A stretch of DNA of 64,000 nt from Whitmania pigra (taxonomy: Eukaryota > Annelida > Clitellata > Hirudinida > Haemopidae). The stretch spans positions 1 through 64,000 of the forward strand of contig JAJTWR010000245.1 of assembly GCA_021613335.1 (NCBI GenBank), given 5' to 3'. Position numbers and translations under genes: made by a program. Below are positions 9,990 to 23,461 of this stretch, in pieces. Position 1 is the stretch's first letter; every line of letters starts with the position of its first letter. The notes under the pieces are model-generated. The model saw nothing but the letters and a program-made list of their open reading frames with translations, searched no databases and had not been told where the DNA came from.

Positions 9990-11760
9990 AATAATTCAGC
10001 ACACTTTTGACATCTCACAACTGTACACTGCGAGGAGGCAGAAGTCGTAAATAATTTATAATAGAAGCCGTAAATATAAAAAAAAGATAATTAATTTTAT
10101 GCGTTGTGAAAATATATTGGCATGCAAGATGGCTCAGAGTAGCAATAGCAGTGAAAGCAATAGTTTTTACGAGTTGTGTTCCCAGTCCAGCTTGCACCAC
10201 AACAAATGTACGCGGCGCTGTACTAATTTATTATTTTTATTTTTTTTAAAATTTAAATTGATAATTTAAAAATACTTTGGAGATTGTCTGTTGGGGTTAA
10301 TTGTAAAATGTTTTACAAAATTTAAGATTTTACAGGGATAGGCATGTTTCAAACATTTATGTTGTAAAACAGTCCTGTTTTGATGATAGTGATAGTTTAG
10401 GTGTGATCGAATAATAATTATTAACTTGCATACGAGATAAGTGCATGTTTTGGACGATGTTCCATTTGTGGATTTGAGTTTGAATGATTTACTACGATTA
10501 AAATTTCCTTGATCGATTAATTGAAAAAAAGTTTGACCTATTAAATTCTATTAATGATAACGCATATAGATTAAAAAATTTTAACCGGTTAAAATTTTTA
10601 ACGACTAATCTTAAAGTATTTCCATATTAGTTTGTAAATTATACATGAGTAATAATTTTAAATTATGCACGATTAATAATTTCAATGCCATCCAGCCAAC
10701 TAGGATGATACAGACACAAGAAATATTCTTTCTGATTATTTCTAAATTATTAATTATTTTACAAAGAATACATGTAAATGCAGTATCGGAAATATTTTTA
10801 AACCTCCTTTAAAAATTATTTTAATTTTTAATTCGTTGATGAATGAACATTTCACCATCTGTAGTTGAACATGGTGGCATTTCATTCTGTTGGGGAACCT
10901 TAGGCCAGGCATCTTATAATTAATGACTGGATTGTCTGTTGTTGATGATGAATAATGTTGCTTGCGTTTCTTGTTCTTGAAATATCTTAAGTAACTTCTT
11001 CTTGTTACTTTTCAAATTATATTTGTTAAATTGATATTAATCGTAAAATAAATTAATTACCTGCTTAATAATCTGCCAAAGTTAATATTTAGAGTAAGGT
11101 TTTAATTTTTGAACATTTTAAAAAATTATTTTTGAATAATCAACTCAGGACAAATACATCTCTGAACACGTGTGATGATTTGAAGCCTTGAAATTAAAAT
11201 AAAGAAAAAAACTGTTTTTTGGACATTGACAAATGTTGAAACGCATAAACACATTTTTTTTAAGTTAATGAATTGTATTGGTTTGAAAATATCACTTGTT
11301 ACAATTAATTCAGTTATCATACTCGTTTTGATTTTGGCTCAAAATGTCCAAAATAAAAACTTTGCTAGGTTACAAACTTTTAACCGCTTCTTTGTTGCCG
11401 CTGGAATGTGTATATAAATATAAGTACTTTAATAATTTAATTTAAAGTTAAAAATTTTAATATTATTGATAGTTTACCTGAGAATCATTTTTTTTTAAAT
11501 TAATTTTGAAAACGTTTGAAACACCTGTTGTTGGTGTTGCTGACGTGTACTGCCATCTGCACATACTTTGAGTTTGAGACCATGTATTATTGTGCCAGGT
11601 ATTTTGAGTCAATTTATGATGAATTTAGAAATTTAAAAAAAAATTGAAAAATACTATTTGGTCTGATCAAATGAACTTGATTGGAAAATTTTGTAAAATT
11701 AAAAACATCTGTCAGCGTCCTGACTATATTTAATTACAGTTTTTATTTTATTGAACTATT
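9990..11760. other. Gene-poor AT-rich stretch
   Basis: Open frames here are short, overlap on both strands and have no recognisable motifs. The piece 10,350-10,700 (same as 25,575-25,925) recurs with divergence at about 27,705-28,060, so it belongs to a dispersed repeat. No exon of the peptide family was found. Confidence 0.5.
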
Positions 11761-12435
11761 GCGTTTTGCTTTATGTCGAGGAGGTATGATGAACACGAGG
11801 CGGCGTTTTTGTCGTCTGCCTGGGACCACGCGAGTAGATGAAGCGCAATAACACCTTTTGCATGCCTCTGTTGAATGTGTATGTAAGGCGACAATCAGAC
11901 GACAGTGAAGCTTTTAGCCTGGCTGAGATCAGAGGGTTGCTGGTAAGAGTGTGTGAGGCGTCGCGAGCAAAATCTAAATCAACTACCACTTTATTTCCTA
12001 TACTGAATCATATACAATGCCAGCTTTTGATCCAAGCAATCCATTTTAACCACTCCTGCATAATTATAAATTTGAACAATTTTAGGTTGGTCAACTTCTA
12101 CCCTTACCGGCATGTCAACTAACATCACAGACTTTTTCAGCATTTCATTCCAAAGCAGCATAAAACCTTTTTCAAAATAAACTTTTCAGAAGAACATCTT
12201 CAAAATGTTTGGACATAGAGTGCTTGTTTCAGCCATTCCACTGTCGGCAGTTGATGGCTTGTGAGGAGGTTATCAAAAACAACGCCATAGTTATGAAGTT
12301 TTGGTAATTCACTGGTTAACGTATTCAAACTTTCCACAAATGGCCTACTTAATCCGAGATCTTTGTTAGTCTACCAATAGCCTTGGTGTGGAGAAATTTA
12401 GCAACATTTCCAGTTGGTGAAGACATAACCCACAT
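11760..12435. repeat. Junction repeat at the end of the duplicated block
   Basis: A relatively GC-rich segment (about 11,770-11,960) is followed by AAATCTAAATCA-type sequence and a stretch with several interrupted minus-strand frames. Variants recur at about 15,505-15,930 and 26,990-27,690. It marks the boundaries between duplication blocks. I do not recognise the encoded fragments; a decayed transposon is likely. Confidence 0.5.
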
Positions 12436-13870
12436 TTTGTGATCAAATATTGGTGGTTATTATTATAAGTTTAATTGTACCGAATTTAATTTTTATGAAA
12501 ATAATTGTAAGATTGATAATTTACAATAAATTCTAATAATTTTTATTAAAATAAAGTCAGTGAAGCATCTGAAATATTTTTTGAAACAAATAAAAATTAA
12601 GCTCTCAAAAATATTGCTGAGTTTTAGAAAATGCCACCTATGGCATTTAGATACATTTATCTTATAATTAATTTATTTAATTTAATAAACAACTAATTTG
12701 ATTTATTAATATTTAAAATTTTAGACAATCGATTTCATTTAAACATTTTATTTTAAACATTGATAATGATGGAATTATAAAAAATATCTTCTTTTTTGGC
12801 TTTTTGCTTAATCACTTTAGTGCATATATTCTCAAAAAACTTAGTCTCCATCAAGCTATTTATCCCTCTAATAGGATGCGAATCTCTGTAAAAATACTTC
12901 TTTAAATTCTTACTTCTTGCACATTGTATTACCATTAACGCTTGGCTATTAGAAAAGGTACCAGCGATATTTATTGAGGATGAGGGTATAGGTTCTTGAG
13001 TAGGTGAATATTAAAAAATTTAAAAAGAAAATGGTTTCGGACCCCATGAATATTTCCCGAACAAACTTAAATTTTTTAAATTTAGATTAAATTAATATTT
13101 ATTTAAAAATGTTTTTCGAGCCATATACATGTTAAAGTCAGTCAGTCACGTATTAGCGCATTAAACCGAGAAATTGTATTTGAGTTCACGATTTCATTTA
13201 GATGAATTCCAAAAATATTCCTTGTCAAATTAAATCATTTTTGTTAATAATTAAAACTGCTGATATTAATATTTGTAAAGGCTGTTGCAAATAATTCATC
13301 TTTCTTTCAGCTGAATCTTATTTGTGAAATTCCAACTTTTTCATTTTCCAACGAGTGGATCTGTTTATAATAATACATCCCATTTATTTAAATGCAAAAA
13401 CATTTAATGATTAATTACTCTAATTAATTGCAATATGTAAACCAAAGTAATATTAATCAAACTGAGTTAAATAATAAAAATTACTAAATTTATATCAAAA
13501 AAGTTTAATCAACTAACAGCACTTCTTGACAAAAGCTGTGCAAATCTACGGAAAATTGCAAAGATAATTCTGAAGTAAGAAAGCTATTTGACAACATTTT
13601 GGAAGTTTAAAATTTGAAACTTACATTGTAGCAAGTTTCGCCAGACTCGTCTAAGGCGAACGCTATTTCTGGAAATTGTTGCAATTTTAAAATGTCAAAA
13701 TTATTCAAAATTATTATATTAAACTATATCCACAAACAGCCAACCCACGAGGCAGGCAAGCATCAGGATTGCAAGCAGGAAAACACACACAGTCTTCATC
13801 TTTGGAGATGTCTGAGCTTAATTTCTCATTGAAAACTTTTGTAGAGTAAATTGTCACGCTTGAAAGCGTT
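12085..13870 (+). repeat. Secondary duplication, copy 1 (holds gene E)
   Basis: About 1.8 kb matches 15,625-17,410 at an offset of 3.5-3.6 kb, with visible substitutions and small indels. It is therefore an older event than the 15-kb duplication. Gene E lies in this copy and gene E2 in the other. Confidence 0.8.
13341..13799 (-). pseudogene. Gene E: peptide gene with a nonsense codon in exon 3
   Basis: Exons at 13799-13745, 13668-13625, 13569-13518 and 13360-13341 all keep canonical splice sites and phases. In exon 3 the codon after Cys-Asn-Phe-Pro is TAG, where B has TAC and C and E2 have CAC, so translation stops before Cys 3. The rest, including Gly-Lys-stop in exon 4, is still readable, so the loss is recent. 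The upstream region is of the G type (TCTACAAAAG in place of TATAAAAG, then TCAATGAGAA), which also suggests a weakened promoter. Confidence 0.8.
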
Positions 13871-14115
13871 CCTGAGTTATCGGAGATGTCAGGCACAACT
13901 GTGCTGAAACAATGCGCTTTTGTTAATGATTTATGTTTTCTCTATTTACTATTTTTTATTTTTTTACTTATTTTTAGTGTTTGATATAATTCTTATAATT
14001 TACATATCAGTAGAGATGTCAGCCACAGCTGACGCTGAAACAATTCGCTTTTTGTTTTCTCAAATGGGAAATATCATTTTTAATTTATTTACATATTATT
14101 CATATATTTTACATA

Positions 14116-14145
14116 ATAATAATAATAATAGTAATAATAATAATA

Positions 14146-14176
<31 letters not shown>

Positions 14177-14218
14177 TAATAATAATAATAATATAATAAT
14201 AATATAATAATAATAATA

Positions 14219-14265
<47 letters not shown>

Positions 14266-14284
14266 GAATAATAATAATAATAAT

Positions 14285-14359
<75 letters not shown>

Positions 14360-14434
14360 TAATAATAATTAATAATAATAATAATAATCAATAATAATAA
14401 TAATAATAATATAATAATAATAATAATAATAATA

Positions 14435-14468
<34 letters not shown>

Positions 14469-14500
14469 TAATAATAATAATAATCATAATAATAATAATA

Positions 14501-14563
<63 letters not shown>

Positions 14564-14570
14564 AATAAAT
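14116..14570 (+). repeat. (AAT)n array, about 450 bp, interrupted
   Basis: Near-pure AAT with occasional one-base losses (ATAATAAATAA, AATATAAT) and rare G or C substitutions. Open frames in it (poly-Leu/Ile/Tyr) are artefacts. Confidence 0.97.
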
Positions 14571-14893
14571 GTTCTGCTTTAAAGTAATCTTTTGTGCAAG
14601 TCTCCACAAAAATGAATGTTTTAAACATGCATGGATTTCATCGGCCGGTGTTGAATTTGGTATGACAGGTAGAGTTTGACGAAAATCTCTAAAAAGGAGT
14701 AACAGAGCTCCTCCCATCAAGATGTTTTTCTCAAATCTCTGAGAATAATGTTAAGGGCTTCGATAGCTTTCTTGTATGCCATGGTACATTCGTCCCAAAC
14801 AATTAATTTACAAGCTTTGAGGACTTGCTGTTGTTGCAGATAGGACTTTCTTGCCGATGTCAAGCGGCAAATTAAGTGCAGAATGGGCTGTCC
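14560..14893 (-). mobile_element. Helitron (RepHel) helicase fragment
   Basis: On the minus strand, across three frames, one reads TAHSALNLPLDIGKK, then CKLIVWDECTMAYKKAIEAL, then RDFRQTLPVIPNSTPADEI. These match PIF1-like helicase motifs of Helitrons: the DEAD-type WDECTM motif and the GDFRQTLPV motif, here with Arg for Gly. At least two frameshifts separate the blocks, so it is a dead copy. It directly abuts the AAT array. Confidence 0.85.
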
Positions 14894-14899
14894 TATAAA

Positions 14900-15505
14900 A
14901 ATAATAATATATCATAAATCGAGTAAATTTCTCTAAAAATTGCTGAAAGGTTTTGTCCTTAATAGCCTTTACAAAATGTTTCATTTATCCATGTTTTATT
15001 TGCAATGATGGCAGATAAATGTTGTCTGGAGTTACTAGTGATATATAAGAGATCATGTTGGCAACAGAAGTTATAATTATTTAGTTTTAACTCTTGTTTT
15101 GTGCAGTAACAGCTGCTGAACTCAACCAAACTCAACTATATACTTGAAGTCAGTATCTGCACTGCTACATCCCTGGTGGCCTGACGGTACAATATCATGA
15201 TTTATTATGCAACATTCTACCCTGAGAGAAAAGGATTAACAACATTTAACGCAACATTTAACCACAAAACTTGTATAATGTTATGAAAATTGTGTTGCAA
15301 AGAGTAATTTTAAAATTCAACACTACCATACGACTGAAAGTCGAGAAGATGATAGATCCATCATTTAAAACTTTTGGGATATTGCCAGGAGTCAAGTTTT
15401 TATGGAAACTTGTGCAATCTTACAAATGAATGGAAGACATTTATGATCAGGAACTCTCTTTTGCAGACAATGTAGTTTTAATGCATTTTTATGGCCTAAT
15501 CTATG
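14900..15505. other. Intergenic DNA next to the Helitron fossil
   Basis: Short frames without motifs are present. Part may be further Helitron-derived sequence, but I cannot support that. No peptide exons were seen. Confidence 0.4.
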
Positions 15506-15624
15506 CAAAATCTAAATCCAATACTACTTTTTTTCCTATACTGAATCATATACCATGTCAGCTTTTGATCCAAGCGATCCATTTTACCCATTCCCTGCAT
15601 AATTATAAATTTGAACAATTTTAG

Positions 15625-17410
15625 GTTGGTCAACTTCTACCCTTACCGGCATGTCAACTAACATCACAGACTTCTTCAGCATTTCATTCCAAAGCAGCAT
15701 AAAACCTTTTTCAAAATAAACTTTCCAGAAGAACATCTTCAAAATGTTTGGACATAGAGTGCTTGTTTCAGCCATTCCACTGTCGGCAGTTGATGGCTTG
15801 TGAGGAGATTATCAAAAACAACGCCATAGTTATGAAGTTTTGGTAATTCACTGGTTAACGTATTCAAACTTTCCACAAATGGCCTACTTAATCCGAGATC
15901 TTTGTTAGTCTACCAATCGCCTTGGTGTGGATAAATTTAGCAATATTTCCACTTGGTGAAGACATAACCCACATTTTGTGATCAAATATTGGTGGTTATT
16001 ATTATAAGTTTAATTGTACCAAATTTGATTTTTATGAAAATAATTTTAAGACTGATGACTTACAAAAAATTATTCGAATTTTTATTAAAACAAAGTCAGT
16101 GAAGCATCTGAAATATTTTTTGAAACCAATAAAAATTAAGCTCTCAAAAATATTGCTGAGTTTTAAAAGTGCTATAGTTTTAGAAAATGCCACCTGTGGA
16201 ATTTAGATACATTTATGATTATCTTATAATTGATTTATTTAATTTAATAAACAACTAATTTGAATTAATATTTAAATTTTTAGATAATCAATTTCATTTA
16301 GACATTTTATTTTAAACATTGATAATGATGGAATTATAAAAAATATCTTTTTTTTGGCTTTTTGCTTAATCACTTTAGTGCATATATTCTCAAAAAACTT
16401 AGTATCCATCAAGCTATTTATCCCTCTAATAGGATGCGAATCTCTGTAAAAATACTTCTTTAAATTCTTACTTCTTGCACATTGTATTACCATTAACGCT
16501 TGGCTATTAAGAAAGGTACCAGCGATATTTATTGAGGATGAGGGTATAGGTTCTTGAGTAGGTGAATATTAAAAAATTTAAAAAGAAAATGGTTTCGGAC
16601 CCCATGAATATTTCCCGAACAAACTTAAATTTTTTAAATTTAGATTAAATTAATATTTATTTAAAAATGTTTTTCGAGCCATATACATGTTAAAGTCAGT
16701 CAGTCACGTATTGGCGCATTAAACCGAGAAATTGTATTTGAGTTCACGATTTCATTTAGATGAATTCCAAAAACATTCTTTGTCAAATTAAATCATTTTT
16801 TTTAATAATTAAAACTGCTGAAATTAATATTTGTAAATGCTGTTGCAAATAATTCATCTTTCTTTCAGCTGAATCTTTTTTGGGAAATTCCAACTTTTTC
16901 ATTTTCCAATGAATGGATCTATTTATAATAATACATCCCATTTATTTAAATGCAAAAAGATTTAATGATTAATTACTCTAATTAATTGCAATATGTGAAC
17001 CAATGTAATATTAATCGATCTGAGTTGAATTATAAAAAGTAATAAAATTTTTTTATCAAATAAATTTAATCAACTAACAGCACTTTTTGACAAAAGCCAT
17101 GCAGATGTGCGGAAAATTGCAACGATAATTCTGAAGTAAGAAAGGTAGGTGACAACATTTTGCAAGGGGTAGTTTAAAATTTGTAACTTACATCGTAGCA
17201 ATCTTCGTTAAATCCTCCTACGGCAAACACAATTTCTGGAAATTGTTGCCATTTTAAAATGTCAAAAGTTATTCGAAATTATTATATTAAACTATATTCA
17301 CAAACAGCCAACCCATGAGGCAGGCAAGCATCAGGATTGCAAGCAGGAAAACACACACAGTCTTCATCTTTGGAGATGTCTGAGCATGAGTGATGTTGGA
17401 GCTCTTAAAT
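15625..17410 (+). repeat. Secondary duplication, copy 2 (holds gene E2)
   Basis: Partner of 12,085-13,870. It ends just before the second copy of the large block starts (about 17,490). The promoter-proximal part of E2 switches to the GATGCTCAG-type leader, unlike E, so a recombination point lies between exon 1 and the promoter. Confidence 0.8.
16899..17367 (-). CDS. Gene E2: secreted four-cysteine amidated peptide precursor
   Basis: Minus-strand exons at 17367-17313, 17235-17192, 17130-17079 and 16918-16899, with canonical splice sites. Exon 2 ends the signal with EIVFA. The mature part has C-x5-C-x5-C-x6-C with Met at the first position after Cys 3 and the tail CYPFIGK-stop. It is the intact sister of pseudogene E. 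The TATA-like box is slightly changed (TATTTAAGAG before the leader, in a longer T-run). Confidence 0.77.
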
Positions 17411-18420
17411 AAAAAAAAATGATGTCATTTAAAAAGTGGACCCTTTTCCACTTGTCCGTAAACTCAACAGTTTTTTTTTTAATTTATTGTTATCAAGGTG
17501 ACACTTTTTGACAATTGTTCTGCTCCACTTAATTTGTTTTGATAAAAATTATAATAATTAATTCAACTTTGACACGACAGCAGTCTTAAATTTGTTTTAA
17601 TTCTAACAAATTCAAAATTTATTGCTAACTTTATGGCTGAATGAAGATATATGATCATCGTAGAGTAAGGCAAATAATAAAGTAGATTGATGGTTAGTAA
17701 TGTCACCTGTCATAGAAATAAGTCATCAAAATATTTTGACAGTCATTTGTCGGTGTTGAATTTTAAAATTATTATAATTTGGATTGAATATCCAAAAAAT
17801 AATATGTTACTCTGCATGAATGAATGTGTTGGTAATAAAATTTCCTATTTAAAAATTAATTTTAAAAAAGTAACATTAACACTTGCAAAGATAATATCAT
17901 TAAAATGTGGAAGATGGTATTAATTTAGTTTAAAGGCAATTAATTTTTTTTTTATTAAAATTTAATTAAATGTTAATATTTGTTTTTTTATAAAAATTAT
18001 TGTTAATTTCACGGTTGAAAGAAGACTTTGCATCACCTGTTGCCGAAGGTGCATGAAGCCATCTGTTGTTGACCTTATTTGTAACGATTTTTTGAATTAA
18101 ATGGTAAAATTAATTTGATTGTGGTGAAACGGTGCTTTTAACCAGAGCCCAAAGGGTGTAGATATCTCTTAAGTTAATTTTACTATAATATATTCAGTTT
18201 TTAATTGTAGTTATTTGTTTATTCTTTTTATTGAATGATTAATTACTTATTTATTTTATGTTATTATTAATAACAAGTTAAATGAGAACAAGTATAAACA
18301 AAAGTGCAAACAGTAAATCACGCATGGTCTTCTTATTTCAAAATGTCTGCTGCATGTGTGATCTTTTTGAACATTTGATTATGAAATGCGGTCATTTCGA
18401 ACACCGGCACGCGAAGAAAT

Positions 18421-18906
18421 TCATGAATAATTAGAAGTCTTGTCCCACGAAGTCTTCAGGTGGCGCTTGAAGAGCTCCAGGGATGTTTGGGCTCTGACGG
18501 TGGGAGGAAGTCTGTTCCAGACAGCTGGAGAGGCGTACGAGAAGCTTCTGTTTAGGCTTCTGTCTTGGAGATAAGGTGGGGTGGATGTTTCTAGAATGTG
18601 ATATGTCATGAGAGCAATTTTGAAAGTGATACGACTATGGATCGGCAACCAGTGCAATTTCTTCAGACGGTCCATGCTATTGAGGGTAGAGTTGAGGAGG
18701 ACGAGCTTGGCAAGCTTGTTTTAGACGCGTTGCAAGGATTGAATTAAAAAAGCAGATGTGCCATAAAAAAGAGAGTTGCAATAGTCTAATCGAGAGAGAA
18801 CAAGGCAGCGTGCAAGAGCGGAAGTTATATCAACGGAAAGTTGCGGACGGATGTGCCGGATCGCCCAGATGAGATGAACATGAGATGAATAATCTGTCGT
18901 ACTCAT
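18421..18906 (-). mobile_element. LINE reverse transcriptase C-terminal fragment, second copy
   Basis: Same fragment as 3,203-3,690. A small change near 18,700-18,725 (extra ACGAGC, and TTTTAGACG in place of TTTTGAACG) introduces a stop, so the frame splits into two pieces (18,906-18,721 and 18,675-18,421). Confidence 0.85.
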
Positions 18907-20055
18907 TTTGGGTGCTACGTACTCGTATTAATTTAGGTCAGTTAGTCAACCCCATTTGTTCGTAAGAAATAAAAAAAATTATTTCGGATAGTTCGAAGCA
19001 TGCAGACACGCAAATAATTAGTCTAAGCCAAATGATTAATTATTATTATTATAAAAAATAAATTTTTTACTGAAGCCAGCTTAAACTTGAAATAATTATT
19101 GGAACTGATTAAATAATTTGTTAAAGTACTTATTAGGCACCTAAACAATCTGATGCAATGTTATCTGATTAAAAAAACCTCCTTCGCTGATACGAACAGT
19201 TAGATTATTTTAGACAATAAGTGTTGCCAGTTAATTTCTCTAGAATTTAAGGGATAGTCGATATATTGTTGAAAGTAAATGGGAATTAAATCATATTCTA
19301 TGATTGGAGGTCTTACTTTTACTTATTATTTATTTGAATGTTATTTTATCAGTTGTTTTATTAATTTCAAAACTCGTCATGAATTGGCTCAAAATATTTA
19401 GTGTTCACGAACCCAGGTATAGGTGACGACAGATGTCACCAACGGCAACAACAGGTGATAAAACGACAAGCTTTTCTAGAACCCAACATTGCACATTTAG
19501 ACTTGCCAATCAGGAAGCGCATGAATATTAATCGACCTATTGATGTTTTGAGTTAAAGTGGTATCTATGGAACGTCACCTATTCTTGGTGCCGGCATGGC
19601 ACAGTGGTAAAGGCGTTGGCTCCCGTGATGGCAGAGTCAGCGCTAAATTATTATAGAGTGCCTTCAGACTACAGCCAGTTAGTTTGATGTAATACCCATT
19701 TCTTACATGTTTTAATGATAATACCATGGAAAATTTTAATAACATGTTTTTTGTTTAATGAAACGTCTTCATTAAGCCATAAATTTTAGCAATAAAACAT
19801 TTAATTTGTGTTGTCTGAAAATAAATGTATGACTTTAGTCATGTCATAGTTGAATTAATTAATAGGATTTTAATAAAAACAAAATAAATGGAGCAGAAAA
19901 GATGTCAAGAACGCCACCCTAACAACAGCAAACTGTCACCTCGATAAAAATAAATTACAAAAAACTGCTGTGTCTACAACATATCCACGTTTTTAATTGC
20001 ATCACCTTTTCTGTTAAAAAGCTTCAACAACACTCATGCTCAGACATCTCCAAAG

Positions 20056-20506
20056 ATGAAGACTGTGTGTGTTTTCCTGCTTGTAATCCTGATGCTTGCC
20101 TGCCTCATGGGTTGGCTGTTTGTGGATATAGTTTAATAAAATAATTTCGAATAACTTTTAACATTTTAAAATTGCAACAATTTCCAGAAATTACGTTTGC
20201 CTTAGGAGGATTTAACGAAGATTGCTATGATGTAAGTTACACATTTTAAACTTCCACTTGCCAAATGTTGTCAAATACCTTTCTTACTTCAGAATTATCG
20301 TTGCAATTTTCCGTACATTTGCACAGCATTTGTCAAGAAGTGCTGTTAGTTGATTACATTTTTTTGATATAAATTTAATAATTTGTACAATTTAATTCAG
20401 ATTGGTTCAAACATTGCAATTAATTAGAGTAATTAATCATTAAATATATTTACATTTAATTAAATGACACATATTATTATAAACAGATCCACTCATTGGA
20501 AAATGA
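20056..20506 (+). CDS. Gene B': duplicate of gene B
   Basis: Exons at 20056-20110, 20188-20231, 20293-20344 and 20487-20506. I saw no coding difference from gene B at offset 15,224, so the two encode the same precursor with C-x5-C-x5-C-x6-C and a Gly-Lys-stop tail. Confidence 0.75.
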
Positions 20507-21471
20507 AAAAGTTGGAATTTCCCAAAATAGATTCAGGTGCAAGAAGAATTATTTTCAGTGGCCTTTAAAAATAATAATATCATCAGTTTAAACCATTAAA
20601 ATAACGTTTTAATTGGACAAAAAATGTTTTTGGAATTTAAAAATTTAGTCATTTAAAAAAAAAATTGAATTTTTTGGTCCAAGTTACTGACTGATTTAGC
20701 TATTATTACAGTGTTTACAATTATTAGACAAATTTTAATTAGTTGGTTTTTTCAAATAAATTGTTAATATAGTTATCGAGAATGCACGTCTCACTGGAAA
20801 TTGCAATCTATTGAAGTTAAAAGGGATATCTGTGGGAATGAGGGGTAACTTTCTTCTTTTTCTGTCAAGATAATTGCTTCAATTAAACTGCCCAACAACT
20901 TTTTAACACAAAGCCTCTTAACGTGTGTTTTCCTCTCTGCAATCCCGTTTCTTTGCCTCAAAGATTGGTTTTCATTTTTAATAGTTAGTTTATTTCTAAA
21001 TTTAAAATTTGCTCCAAAGTCGAGAAATAGTTTTGTGCCGGATTAGAAATTTTCTTTCGAGTCAATAAGAGGCAAATGTTTTTCTAATTGTGCTTCAAAA
21101 ATAATCGCAAAAGTATTTATTCTTCTGAATAATTTCCGTCAGAAACTACGGGTGTGCGATTGGATATACAAAAGATGATTTACTTGTTATCTTAAATTTA
21201 TTTAATATTAGTTGTTGTTAAATAATTTAACAATTTATTTAAAAAAAAAACAACTAATTAAAATTTGGCTAATAATTGTAAACACTGTCTTAATAGCTAA
21301 ATCAAAAAATTCAATTTTTTTTAAATGACTAAATTTTTAGATTCCAAAAACATTCTTTGTCAAATTAAAACGTTATTTTAATGGTTTAAACTGATGAATA
21401 ATAGCATCAAGGCCATTGAAAATAATTAATCTTTCTTGCAGCTGAATCTTTTTTGTGAAATTCCAACTTTT

Positions 21472-21935
21472 TCATTTTCCAATTACTGGATCTGTTTATA
21501 ATAATATTTGATTTAATTAAGTGTAAAAATATTTAATGATTAATTATTCTAATTAATTGCATTAATTGAACCAAGGTAATATTAATAAATCTGAATTAAA
21601 TTATAAAAATTATTAAATTTATATCAAAAAAGTTTAATCAACTAACAGCACTTCTTGACAAAAGGTGCGCAAATGTGCGGAAAATTGCAACGATAATTCT
21701 GAAGTAAGAAAAGTGTTTGACAACAGTTTGCAAGTGAAAATTTAAAATTTGTAACTCACATCGTAGCAATCTTCGTTAAATCCTCCTAAGGCAAACGCAA
21801 TTTCTGGAAATTGTTGCAATTTTAAAATGTCAAAAGTTATTCAAAATTATTATATTAAACTATATCCACAAACAGCCAACCCATGAGGCAGGCTAGCATC
21901 AGGATTGCAAGCAGGAAAACACACACAGTCTTCAT
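21472..21935 (-). CDS. Gene C': duplicate of gene C
   Basis: Minus-strand exons at 21935-21881, 21803-21760, 21698-21647 and 21491-21472. Same as gene C at offset 15,224, with intact splice sites and the same amidation signal. Confidence 0.77.
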
Positions 21936-22402
21936 CTTTGGAGATGTCTGAGCATCATCGATGTTGAGGGTCTTAAATAGAAAAGATTAAACTGTTTTTT
22001 TTTTAATTTATTGGAAACAACTCTATTCGTCCATTTACTATTTTTTTATTGAAAGTCCAATAACTAATTCTACGACCGTATTCTTAAATTTATATTCAAA
22101 CAAATTAATTGTTTTATTGCTAAGATTCATGGTTGAATGAAAACATATGATCAGCTGTAAAATATGATGGCAGGTAAAAATTTAGATAGAAGGGGAAATT
22201 AAATAAAATTTTTACTTATTTCATTTTTATTGAAAAATTCCATCTATTCAGTTTCCAAAACAAGGAGCTGCAGGAAATAAAATATACCTTTTAAAAATTG
22301 ATATAAACAAAAAAATATCTTTTTAACATTTGCAAGAATGTTATAAATATATCATTTAAGAAATGGTGCTCAGTTGATATTTTCAATCTTGTTGGCTTTA
22401 GT

Positions 22403-22669
22403 GTGAAGGCAATAAAGTTTTTAGAAATCTTAGAAATTAAATATAATTCTACACAACTGCTTAGGGATAGCGGCAGGATGCCGGATGTTGTTCTCGCATC
22501 GTCGTCGTCAGGCGCTCTCATTTTGATAGAGTTGACTGTCCCATGGGAAGATTGGTTCGAAGCAAGTAATGTGCTGAAAGAGGAGAAATACTCTGAGCTA
22601 GCCAAAGATCAAGAGGTGAGCGGGTTTTGGGTAACGCTGATGCCCATTAAAGTGGGGCGAGAGGTTTAG
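22403..22669 (+). mobile_element. Retroelement C-terminal module, second copy
   Basis: Same as 7,179-7,445, carried by the segmental duplication. The ELTVPWE motif is preserved. Confidence 0.55.
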
Positions 22670-23351
22670 TTGTTCTATATATATTATTAATAATATATTG
22701 ATATATAAAACATACTAAAACTGCCTCTTTATAGAGACTCTGCCATCGCGGGAGGCAACGCCTTTACCACTAGGCCATGCCGGCACCAAGAATAGGTGAC
22801 GTTCCATAGATACCACTTTAACTCAAAACATTAATAGGTCGATTAATATTCACGCGCTTCCTGATTTGCAAGTCTAAATGTGCAATGATGGGTTCTAAAA
22901 ACGCTTGTCGCTTTATCAACTGTTGTTACCGTTGGTGACATCTGTCGTCGCCCGTACCTGGGTTTGTGAACACGAAATATTTTGAGTCAATTAGTCGCAT
23001 GCATGACGAATTTTGAAATCAATAAAACTACTGGTAAAATAACATTTAAATAAATGATAAGTACAAAATAAGATCTCCAATCACAGAATAAGATTTAATT
23101 TCCGTTAACTTTCAACAATAAATCGAATGTCCCTTAAATTCCATAGAAATTAACTGGCAACACTTTTATTGTCTTACATCATGTTTAAAAAAATCTAACT
23201 GTTCGTATCAGCAAAGGAGTTTTTTTAATCAGATAACATTGCATCAGATTGTTTAACTGCTAAATAAGTACTTTAACAAATATTTTTTCAATATTTATTC
23301 AATTCCAATAATTATTTCAAGTTTAAGCTGGCTTCAGTAAAACATTTATTT

Positions 23352-23352
<1 letters not shown>

Positions 23353-23427
<75 letters not shown>

Positions 23428-23461
23428 CAACAACAACAACAATAATAGTAATAATAATAAT
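23353..23461 (+). repeat. (AAT)n/(AAC)n array, second copy
   Basis: Apparently the same repeat structure as 8,129-8,237. An unchanged microsatellite length argues that the duplication is very young or is an assembly or haplotype duplicate. Confidence 0.95.

Larger units (their letters stand above)
2376..12110 (+). repeat. Segmental duplication, copy 1 (about 9.7 kb)
   Basis: This block reappears almost base for base at about 17,490-27,330. The offset is 15,112 bases on the left and 15,224 on the right. Most of the change is an extra 106-base AT-rich piece in copy 2 near 18,158-18,270, and the rest is a 6-base indel inside the LINE fragment. Only scattered substitutions were noticed (for example near 10,075 against 25,285). 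The block holds genes B, C and D, two LINE fragments, a retroelement module and an AAT array. It is a recent tandem duplication, an uncollapsed haplotype or an assembly duplication. Confidence 0.9.

Noticed and set aside
11838..12122. 94-codon open frame with a GC-rich start
   Set aside because: It overlaps an equally open antisense frame, lies in a junction repeat found three times, and its continuation differs between copies.
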